Source: Anastatus disparis (taxonomy: Eukaryota > Arthropoda > Insecta > Hymenoptera > Eupelmidae). From it: DNA of 64,000 bases. This document shows positions 36,901 to 46,370 of this stretch, in pieces. A program made the translations under genes and the position numbers. Location of the stretch: the NCBI GenBank assembly GCA_017163975.1, contig JAFFSR010000237.1, positions 3,348,001 to 3,412,000 of the forward strand, written 5' to 3'. The notes under the pieces were generated by a model. It had not been told where the DNA came from. It did not search any database and saw nothing but the letters and a program-made list of their open reading frames with translations. The stretch's first letter is position 1, and every line of letters starts with the position of its first letter.

Positions 36901-38678
36901 ATCTAGGGAAATATTGAGCGTTTGTGACTATAACTTTAGCTTTTTCCATATTTTGTCATCTGAAAACTTATCCCGAAGTTTGAGCGAAATCTGTGATCCG
37001 GAGATGTGACACTCTCCTAGTGTGTAAAATGTACTCCAATTGTTTTACATTAAAATAAAACTTTTACAAAGCCAACGACATAAAAAGTATTTAACTATAT
37101 TTCGAATCTAAATTGAAAAGACTATATAAATAACTTATTGAAATATTTGAAACTTTCCTTAATATATATTGGGAATATTTTACCCAGTGTGACTAAAAAT
37201 GGTTAAATTAATATTAGTGAGAATGATCAAAAGCACTAATACTAAATTAAACGTATCATTTCCTAACAGATGAATGCAACGGATGCCAAAGGTCGCACGC
37301 GAGTACTTCGTGGTTTAAAAAAATTAATGGACGTAGGAAAAGTCGTTGAATTTGATAATAAATTTAATATATCAGTATGGGATGATGAATATTGTGATGC
37401 GTTTAATGGAACTGATGGTACGGTATTTCATCCATTTTTTGATAAACATGGTAAAGATGATATTGTAGCATTTAATCCAGGACTTTGCCGAAGCGTTAGT
37501 TGTTATTATACAGAAAAAAGTAAATATGCTGGTACGTTACGTTTGATTATTGTATTTTTTAATTCTATCAATTAATTCTACAGATTTAAAGGTATTAAAA
37601 TGAAAATATATATTTCTAGGTATGAATTTACTTAGGTATACGACGGATTTAGGTACCGATGGAGAAAACATTGAACGACACAAGTGTTACTGCGAATCAC
37701 CAGATAATTGTGTTAGAAAAGGTGCCTACGATGTTTATAAGTGCGCTAAGGCTCCTTTACTTATTACAAATCCACACTTTTATCTTGCCGATCCATGGTA
37801 TCTCGAACACGTTGAGGGTCTTAAGCCTGAAAAGGTATTATATTATTATATCTTATGATAACAAATTACAGATGTATTTAAATTCTATCCCATTTTATAA
37901 ATATTAATCAAATTACTGATTTTTAATATGCAACCGATGGTGACATTTTCACACTCTTCTAGATGTAGAAACATCTTTTTTTAGTAACATGATTATGTTA
38001 CTTTAATAAGCTTTGAAAAACAAATTTAAAACACATTTCAAGTGAACTTAGCTTCTTTTCCCACTCGTCTTTTTTTATATCTACACTGCAGTGAAACATT
38101 AAAACTGACAGAGTTCATAAGAGTATGATCTATTTCCTCACTAATAGAATACTATTATAAATTTCTTTTATACAGGATAAACATATGGTAATTATCGATC
38201 TTGATCCCTTTACTGGTTCACCAATCCACGTTCATACACGGGCTCAATTTAATATCTATATCAACAAAGTTGAAAAAATAAAAATATTGAAAACTTATCC
38301 GGAGGCAGTGCTACCAATAATGTGGTTTGATGAAATTATCATATTACCGGATTATCTTTTGAAAGAAATAAAAATGGGTCATATGCAAGTCAAATTGGCA
38401 AAGTAAGTATAACATGTTTTTGAGCTTGCATAATAATTTGAAATAACAATTTTTATTTTTCATTTAGAATATTCAAGCACTTCATGATGTTTGGTGGATT
38501 AGGAGTATTGGCTTATACTGGATTTTTATATTATAAGGAAAATTATATGGATAAAAAATCTAATGTTAAGACAACTGTACAGGCGAATGGTAATAATGGT
38601 ACAGCAAACGGTACTGAGAAAAAAATGAATATAAGTACGATTCAAGCTGCTCAAGTACCACCGAACGTTGTTGATTAG
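33935..38678 (+). CDS. SNMP1-like sensory neuron membrane protein, copy C (CD36 family)
   Basis: Eight exons: 33935-34048, 34927-35084, 35180-35379, 36085-36296, 37270-37531, 37620-37834, 38176-38402 and 38468-38678, giving 532 residues with every phase intact. TM1 spans about 10-32 and TM2 about 464-486, and the tail ends AAQVPPNVVD. The ectodomain carries FNVTN, GPFVYE, SNGLTGDEE, ILFDGILIDC, GTDGTVFHP, the Cys-rich CYCESPDNC, NPHFYLADP and LPIMWFDE. It is a close paralogue of copy D and part of the same segmental duplication. Introns 3 and 4 are enlarged by foldback elements absent from copy D. The predicted role is two-pass membrane delivery of lipid ligands in sensory neurons. An AATAAA lies at 38834. 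Confidence 0.9.
34430..34500. repeat. Decayed end of a GGTGGCTCAAGCG-type MITE (SNMP C intron 1)
   Basis: The stretch with GATATGGCACCAAACACATG and then AGATACCTTCAA resembles the right end of the TTAA-flanked MITE at 52916-53554. The left end was not located. Confidence 0.3.
35600..35845. repeat. Two adjacent foldback hairpins in SNMP C intron 3
   Basis: The first (about 35600-35695) has arms GTGGCATAAGTTGTCC and GGACAAGC with ACCGTGC/GCACGGT-type pairing. The second (about 35751-35844) has arms GTGGTATAAGTGGCCTATT and AATAGGCCACTTATGCCAC around a centre with CCCTCGCTTCG. The matching intron of copy D is only 187 bases and lacks both. Confidence 0.65.
36360..37017. mobile_element. Long foldback MITE with TA target duplication (SNMP C intron 4)
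   Basis: Nearly perfect inverted arms of about 300 bases meet at a short AT-rich loop. Ends are GGAGAGTGTCACATC and GATGTGACACTCTCC, flanked by TA at 36358 and 37018. Copy D lacks it, so it inserted after the duplication. The TA flank suggests a Tc1/mariner-mobilised element. Confidence 0.85.
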
Positions 38679-40243
38679 CATTCATGTGGAAAGTGAAAAA
38701 TGTCAGACTTTTTAAAAGTTAAAAGAAATTAGGAAAAAATAAGTTTATATAATTGAACAAAAATTCATGTCAAAAGATTAATTATGATTCTCTGGTATGA
38801 AAACGAAAAACATAAAAATTGAAACATATTTTAAATAAAATTAAAAAATTTGTAAATTAAAAGTACATTATTATAACAGTTGAATATATTGGAAAAATAT
38901 TGTCATAACTCTAAGTTCTAACGCTGCTTTATCAGATACACTCTCTTAACGCAATAATCGAAAAATCTTTTAATCTTTTAAAATAATCGGGGTCTTTTTT
39001 AGATTACTGTATTGTATCAAATAATAATGTAAAAGGTAAAATGTTTGATTATTTAGATGTCAAAGTAGGTATTTTTTATCCTACAAAAAATGTATAGAAG
39101 ATGTTTTCATAATAAGTGAATGGAGGACGTTTTTAGGAAAAGTATCTGGGTTTGCCCGACCCACATGCTGGGACTTAAAGATAATTAATTTTACAAATGC
39201 TAATATTTACTTCTGTTTAAAACTATGCAATAAGATATGTGATTTACATATAGTTAACAATATTTAAATTTTATAAGTTCTGTGAAGCAAGATTCAAAAT
39301 TTTTGAAAGTTCTTTTATGAAAGGAACTTTATTGGATAAAATAGAAATTCTATTTTTAAAAACTTAGAAATCTACAATACCGGTGTATTCACATTTGTTT
39401 TAATTAAATATTTGTTCAAAAATTACAATTTAATTTTTTTGATTATGAATATTTGTTTTTCAACATAAAATGGTAAAATCACCTTTTACCTATTTAAATA
39501 ATTTGAAAGTAATTAATCTGATATACAATTTATCGGCACTTTATTTAATTAAGTATAATTCAGTTAGAATTTACTTCAATTTAGTATAATTACGCCATAT
39601 TTCTGAAGCAAAAAAGTAATTTTTCTTTGTTAAAAATATTAATAATAAATATTTTAAATTTCATATTAACTCAATATCTCTGTACGTTTTAATACTTTTT
39701 ATTTTATGTTTATTAAATATTTTAATGGATTTGCGGACGTTTGTAGGATTAAACTGATGACTGAGATTTTTTCAGAACAATTGTATACAATTATATTAAT
39801 ATTTATATAAGCTAATTCACCGGTCTTTTAACTTTGTATGTAACTTTTTTTAAAGTAATTACTATTCTGTTACAATAAAACGCATACAGCTTTATTTGGC
39901 TTCACATTGTTCTTTTCAAATCTGAAAATAATAAACTCCACTTTTTTCTAAAACTATATTGAACAGCGCCTTCAAAATTTTCTTAAAAATATCGAACTTT
40001 TTTACAAAAAAAATCATGGTTTTTGCATAAATAACATAAAAAAGGTGAATTTTTGAAGTTTCAAAGAATTTCGAATTATACTGTTCAAATAATTTTTAAA
40101 ATAACTATTTAAAAACTGTTTGGAAAAAGTCACATACAAAGTTAAAACTACGGTGGATTTATGCATATATCACATACCAATATAATTATTATTTACGATA
40201 TTCTAATAGAAATTAGATATTTCATATTTAATATTAATATCAA

Positions 40244-40452
40244 GAGAATGTAAAATACCGACATTACAGTTTTCCAAATTTTTTATTCTTAATTCAACAT
40301 TTAAAAAAATATCCCTATATCATAGCCTTCCTTTTTAACTAATAAAAAGCATAATATAGGAATAGTTCGGAAAACTTTTGATTAAAAATTAAAAATTCGA
40401 GAAGCTGCAATGTCGGTAACTATCTATGAATCATGTACCCTATTATATCACC
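40244..40452. mobile_element. Palindromic MITE with an empty site in unit 2
   Basis: The left arm is GAATGTAAAATACCGACATT and the right end is GTACCCTATTATATCACC before TTAA at 40453. The flanks (TAGAAATTAGATATTTCA on the left, TATGTTACATTATACATCCA on the right) are contiguous near 47288-47345, which has no insertion. Confidence 0.8.
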
Positions 40453-41128
40453 TTAATAATATATGTTACATTATACATCCAAGAAGTATTAACTTTGTGA
40501 TTAAAAAAAGAGATTTTAATATAGTAATTATTTTTACAATTACAATGATATAATATAACTTTCTATGAACTTATTAATTATATAATTGTAAAGTAATACA
40601 AATAATGTAAATACACCGTCATCTTTTTTTTTCATTACACTATATAAATTTTGAAGTAATTATGGATTTGCAGTGTAATGAGGATTTATTAATACTGTAC
40701 ATGAATGTGTAAATGTAGTTCTAAGAATGAATTCTTTTGTATCCAAATGTATTTTATTGAATTTAATAAAAAATGTATATTTATTTCATTTTCTTAAACT
40801 TATTTACTAATCGAATAAAATATTAGTAATGTGACTATTGTGAAACCTAAGTTTAATTTTACATTTTAGAAGTGATCCATTATTTTAAGAAAAAACAATA
40901 AAGTAAATCTATTATTATCTAAATTTATATCATTCGCCTTTTTTTATGTTTTTTCTTATTTTACATGTTATAAATTAAATATTTTGATATAACAATTACA
41001 CGTACATCTAGACGCAGATCAATTACCCGCTCTAATCAAAGTCAAAGAAAAACATATTATACTTTTAATGACCATAGAGCTATATGACTTATACATATAA
41101 TTATAAAAAAAAACATTCGATTTTTACA

Positions 41129-41782
41129 CATACGGTCAATGAGCCGGTTACTGGACATCCGCCAGTAACTGGACGAATCGAAATTAAAATAAGTTTTAAA
41201 AATAAAAATGTTACTTACGTAAGATATTTTTTATTGTTACTAGTTGAAAAATACATTATTCAATCATTTCATAGATACAATAAGATGCAAAATTATATTT
41301 TGCTTTGAAATAAAAATTTATTGTGCGCGGTTCGGAATTTCAGAGCACTTCTCGATATTGTGACAAGCAGACACTCTAGTCCATTGTGCTAAGGTTATAG
41401 TAAAAAGTATGAACTTATTCTTTCAAGATATGTGAATTGATATTTTATCATTATAGAATGTAAACTTATAATATTATAACTTTTTGTAATATTAATCATT
41501 ATTTATTGTTAAATTAAATATACGAAGTCTCATTAATTTTTTCTAATAATTATATTTCATTCGTCTGTCCAGTTATTCGTTTTTCAGATCTTAAGTAAAT
41601 TATGATTATTTTTTATTTAAATTAAACTACTTTTGTATTTGAAAGGGTCTGAAACTAATCTTACATATATTTTGTAAATAAATATCCATTTCTTTTGAAA
41701 AATAATGAATTTTAATAATTTTAATGGTATTTGGAAGTTAAAAACTTCCTTGGCTATTTAGTTACCAACCAGTCCATTAACC
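41129..41782. mobile_element. Probable MITE inserted in unit 1 only
   Basis: The left end GGTCAATGAGCCGGTTACTGG, 21 bases, pairs imperfectly with the right end CCAACCAGTCCATTAACC. The surrounding sequence (ATTTTTACACAT before, ATTTATGAAGTA after) is continuous in unit 2 near 48592-48625, where nothing is inserted. Exact ends and target duplication are uncertain. Confidence 0.5.
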
Positions 41783-41899
41783 CCACGATACATTTATGAA
41801 GTAAAAAAATAATAAAATTAGTGAATTTTTCAGTAAGATATATAAAAATTATTGAAAAACATATTTTCAGTACTGTCAATCAATATTATTTTTAAATTT

Positions 41900-42064
41900 T
41901 TTAGTTAACGTTATTGGTAGATAACATATTAAAAATGACGAAAATATAAACAATCATTCTAAGTAATATTTTATCTTTTGCTGACATTTGCCAATCTCAA
42001 ATATGTCCACGTACATTTTTTGGTGTTATGTCACCTCGACGACTACTTGTATTACTTGCACGAC
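41900..42064 (-). pseudogene. Decayed fragment of the moody-like GPCR last exon
   Basis: It aligns to 49380-49588, part of the third intracellular loop and TM6 of the intact receptor. Changes include a one-base deletion (ACATTTGCC against ACATTTTGCC), a gap of about 57 bases and many substitutions, so no useful frame remains. It ends at GCACGACG, after which sequence homologous to the start of unit 1 begins. It is a by-product of the segmental duplication. Confidence 0.8.
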
Positions 42065-42148
42065 GATTTTATTTTCTTGTACTTGTAATTGTTATTTCTT
42101 TTGCGTACATTTTTTATCTTTAGCTATGTAGCTTTCTAAGGTCGTGAT

Positions 42149-42179
42149 TCAGTATCGCCTAGTTGTTCATCGCGGCGTA
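42149..42179 (+). promoter_or_regulatory. Putative initiator and untranslated first exon of SNMP D
   Basis: TCAGT at the start and donor GTAAGT at 42180, the same 31-base length as the segment upstream of copy C. Conservation between units supports a functional role but does not prove it. Confidence 0.4.
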
Positions 42180-42948
42180 GTAAGTTTGTGATTTTATGCT
42201 TCGTATATTTGTTTTTGTGATTTTTTCTATTATTTTCTTGTGTAATTACAAATATTTTTGTTAATTGAGTCTGTGATTTTTCAAAAATAAAAATCAAAAG
42301 ATTTTTAGTGTGAATTCATACAGTGTTGTACGTATTTTTAAATAGTAAAAATTATGTGAAAAGTAGAAAATATTTGGGATAATTTTTTTCTTGAAAAATA
42401 ATTATTATTTTGAAATTACCAGTAATTTAAAAAAATAAAAATCAGAATTTTATTGACGAAACCAAATTTTATATTTCGATCATCCCTTATAAAAAAAACA
42501 CTCAATTTTGGTATTATTTCATACTCTGAATGAATTTTTTATGTAATGTATATTTATAAAAATATTATTCGATTTACGAAATAACTCCGAAGTTGCAGTT
42601 TTTTTGTAAGGGATATCTAAACTACATTATTGAAATTAAAATTTATTATTTAAGTATATCTCTTTCTGGAATTACTATTCTTTTGAAAAATTGTTTAAAT
42701 TTGATCGGAAATTCTCGTAATTTATTATTAGAAGTGAAGTGAAGTATATTAATTTTATTCATTTTTTAATATGAGCTTGAAAATTGGAATCCCACAAGCT
42801 GGTGCCCAAACAATCAGATCATCACTTTTATTTACTGGGCTAAAATTGGCACTTTCTAATGTACGATAAAGATTGTGAATTAAAAAAGATTTCAACTGTC
42901 TGCAGTAGTCTTAAATAAAATAATAGAAGAGGATAATAATAAGCATAA

Positions 42949-45900
42949 ATGACACAAAATAAAATTAAAAAATTTGGTATTATCGGTGGATCAATCTTTC
43001 TGTTCAGCATTGTTTTTCAAAGTATTATTTTTCCAAATATATTGACGGTTATGGTGAAAAGGGTATGTGATATCATTTAAAAATTAAAATTTAAAAAAGT
43101 TCAATAAATTAGAATTTTAATTTAAGGTATCTCATTAGATATTCGAAATGCATCGACTCATACACCCATTGATCAATCAATCCATTGACCCATCAACCCA
43201 TTGACATAATTATCTATCCTTCTATTGAACCCTTAACCCATCAATTCATTCATTCATCAACGCATCGATCAGTCCGTACATCAATTTATTGGCCCGTCAA
43301 CCCATTAATCCATCGACATATTTATCTAATCGACCCATGTACCTATTGACATAATTGTTTATCCGCCTATCGATCCATCGTCGCATTTACCTATCTACCT
43401 ATTGAACCATTGACCCATTAGTTCATAGACCCATCAACCCATTGAAATATGTATCTATTCACCCATTAATTCATGAATTCATCGACCAATTAACATATTT
43501 ATCTATCCACCCAACCATTCATTAACCCATCTATTAATTCATTGACTCATCAAATAATTTTATTTATCCATCGACTTATCCCTTAAAGAATTAAAAAGTT
43601 TTTTATTCTTTCCTTGATACATGTTTGTAATTCAATATTATTTTTATGTATAACCATGTAATTTAATTTATTAAAATCTTATGTATAAGTTTTGAGTTTT
43701 AATTGATTAAGCCAATGTTTCTTTGTTTTTTTGTCACTGTAATCTGAATTTATAATCATTTATTTTTAATTTCTATAAAAATTTTTCTTCAAATATTGAA
43801 GCATGTCAATCATTAACATAATATTTAATATAAAAATCTTAGAAAGTTGCGCTGAAACAAGGTAGGATGACGAGAGATCTATGGGGAAAATATCCATTTG
43901 CATTTGAATTTCGATTTTATCTTTTTAACGTAACAAATGCTGAAGAAATAAAAGCTGGAGAAAAACCAAGACTTCAAGAAATCGGACCTTTCGTTTATGA
44001 GTAAGCTTCACATATAATACAATAAAAAGATATTGTTAAAAGTTGATAAATAATATTCAATTGAAAAAAAAATAAAAACTTTTTATGTTTTAAGTGAATG
44101 GCAAGAAAAAACAAATCAAATTGATCATAACGAAGACGACACTGTATCGTATACTTTAAGAAACACTTACTATTTTAATGCCGAAGAAAGCGATGGTCTT
44201 ACTGGCGATGAAGAAGTAGTATTACCCAATTTATTTGCATTTGGTTTTCTTAACACAGTCAAACGAGAAAAACCTAATGCAGTGTCTATAGTTGGTAAGA
44301 AAGTACACTTATTTATTTATCAATAAAAAAGAGGATGTCCATGAAGGAGTTTGTAATATTTTGATACAAAACAACTTTTATATTTTAATTATTACAAAAT
44401 TTATGAACTTGTTCAAATCAGTTAGTTTTGCATTAGAAAAACCCATAGATATTCAATTAAGATTATTTTTTTAATTTAAAGGGGAAGCAATAGATAGTAT
44501 ATTGAATAAACCAACAAATTTATTCATGAAAGTTAAAGTTAGAGATGCATTATTCGATGGAATATTAATAAATTGTTCAAAGGTTGAAGATTTTGCTGGT
44601 TCATCTGTTTGTGAGGAAATAGCTGCTAAGTATAAAGATTTAAGATTAAAACTTATTGGTGAAAATCAGTATTTGATGTCTTTATGGGGATCAGTAAGTT
44701 TATTAACTTTTTAGTCTCACTTCTTGAAATTTACTTAACAGTCATAGTTGGGGCAAAAAAATTTTTTTGTCATACCCTGGCCGAAAGTACCATTTTCGCC
44801 CCGGATGTGAAAAACGCAAGTGGTATTTTCGGCCAGGGTATGGCGAAAAATAGCATACTCACCACGGGATGTAAAATGGCGACCCCGTAGCACATGTTTG
44901 CCACCCTCGCCTCCGGCTCGAGTGGTAATTTACATGTGTGCTACAGACCCGCCAATTCTTTACCTCCCTCGGTGAGTAATATACTATTACAACCGAAAAA
45001 AAATCTCTCAAAAAATCGGTAAATCTTCCTCTCTTTTATAAGTATTTTATTGAAATATATGAGACTTACCTTAAAATCAATTGGGGTGTGTTTTACCTAC
45101 TATGACTAAAAAGGATTTAATTACTATTAATAAACGTAATAAAAAGTACTAATACTAAAAAAAAAATTTTGAATTTTCTAATAGATGAATGCAACGGATG
45201 CTAAAGGTCGTACGCGTATACTCCGTGGTTTAAATGATTTAATGGATGTAGGAAAAGTCGTTAAATATGATAATAAGTTTGATATATCAGTTTGGGATGA
45301 CGAATATTGTGATACATTTAATGGAACTGACGGTACTGTATTTCATCCATTTTTGGATAAACATGGTAAGGATAATATTGTTGTATTTCATCCAGGACTT
45401 TGCCGTAGTATTAGTAGTTATTACATAGGAAAAAGAAAACATGCTGGTATGTTATGTTTAAATATTGTATTTTTTATTTCAATCAATTATTTCTATGAAG
45501 ATTTAAAATGATTAAAATGAAAATACATTTTTTAGGCATGAATTTACTTAGATATACGACGGATTTAGGTACCGATGGAAAAAACAATGAACAACACAAG
45601 TGTTACTGTGAAGCACCTGATAATTGTGTCAGAAAAGGTGCTTACGATATTTATAAGTGTGCTAAGGCTCCTTTACTTATTAGCAATCCACATTTTTATC
45701 TTGCTGATCCATGGTATCTTGAACAAGTTGAAGGTCTTAAACCTGAAGAGGTACTATATATTATATCCAACGATAAAAATTCAATGTATCTTTTTATACT
45801 AGCTCCATGCGATAATGACCGATTTAGTTCAATAGTAGTTCAATGTGCGATAATCAATTTCTTTTATACAGATAAAACATATGGTAATCATCGATCTTGA

Positions 45901-46370
45901 TCCGTTTACTGGTTCGCCAATACACGTTCATAGACGAGCTCAATTCAATATTTATATCAATAAAGAAGAAAAAATTGAAATACTGAAAACCTTTCCGGAG
46001 GCAGTATTACCAATAATGTGGTTTGATGAAGTTATCATTTTACCAGATGATCTTTTGAAAGAAATAAAAATAGGTCATATACAAGTTGATTTGGCAGAGT
46101 AAATATTAAATTTTTTATTCAACTTTATGATGATTTAAGCTAAAATTTTTATTTTCATTTAGAATATTCAACGGCTTCATGATGTGCGTCGGATTAGGAA
46201 TATTAGTTTATGCTGGATTTCTGTATTACAAGGAAAATTATATGGACAATAAATCTAATGTTGATACAACTGAAGAATCAAATAATAGTGATACACCAAG
46301 TGGTACTGACAAAAAAAATAATATAAGTACGATACAAGATCCTCAAGTACTGCCGAATGTCGTTGATTAG
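42949..46370 (+). CDS. SNMP1-like sensory neuron membrane protein, copy D (CD36 family)
   Basis: Eight exons: 42949-43062, 43843-44000, 44095-44294, 44482-44693, 45185-45446, 45536-45750, 45872-46098 and 46163-46370, giving 531 residues. All frames are open and all junctions are GT-AG, so it looks functional. TM1 is near 10-32 and TM2 near 464-486, and the tail ends VLPNVVD. Compared with copy C, Gly-Trp after the second exon start is Gly-Arg, the Cys in LCRSVSC is Ser (LCRSISS), and exon 7 begins Ile-Lys-His instead of Asp-Lys-His. The sequence just upstream of the ATG, an open frame in copies A and C, has stops here. The predicted role is sensory lipid reception, as for the other copies; relaxed constraint is possible. 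Confidence 0.86.
43140..43585. repeat. Degenerate minisatellite in SNMP D intron 1
   Basis: About 445 bases of short, imperfect units built from CCCAT, CAACCCATTGA, TCAATCCATT and ATTTATCTATC words. Copy C has no such array in the matching intron, so it arose or expanded after the duplication. Confidence 0.8.
44766..44870 (+). repeat. Hairpin repeat family, copy 3 (SNMP D intron 4)
   Basis: Arms CATACCCTGGCCGAAA and TTTCGGCCAGGGTATG surround a centre with GAAAAACGCAAGTGGTA, followed by ATAGCATACTCACCACGGGA. This is the best preserved of the three copies. Confidence 0.7.
44887..44945. repeat. Short hairpin with CCCTCG centre (SNMP D intron 4)
   Basis: GTAGCACATGTTTGCCACC pairs imperfectly with GGTAATTTACATGTGTGCTAC around CTCGCCTCCGGCTCGAG. 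It lies directly after hairpin copy 3 and may be part of one composite insertion. Confidence 0.6.

Larger units (their letters stand above)
38679..41899. other. 3' flank of SNMP C within duplication unit 1
   Basis: Noncoding and AT-rich, alignable in patches with 46371-49300. It carries one palindromic MITE (40244-40452) and a further insertion (about 41129-41782) that are missing at the matching places in unit 2. An open frame at 41084-41308 has no support. Confidence 0.5.
33033..42064. repeat. Segmental duplication, unit 1 (SNMP copy C, ending in GPCR exon remnant)
   Basis: Homologous to 42065-49588. Shared blocks include the upstream initiator/donor region, all eight SNMP exons, long downstream noncoding DNA (for example TTAAACTGATGACTGAGATT near 39.75 and 47.2 kb, and AGCTATATGACTTAT near 41.08 and 48.55 kb) and a piece of the GPCR last exon. 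Several MITEs inside this unit have no counterpart in unit 2, so they inserted later. Confidence 0.8.

Noticed and set aside
42949..46370. SNMP copy D as a pseudogene
   Set aside because: The upstream frame is broken, but all eight coding exons are open with GT-AG junctions and matching phases. The upstream segment may be untranslated in this copy.
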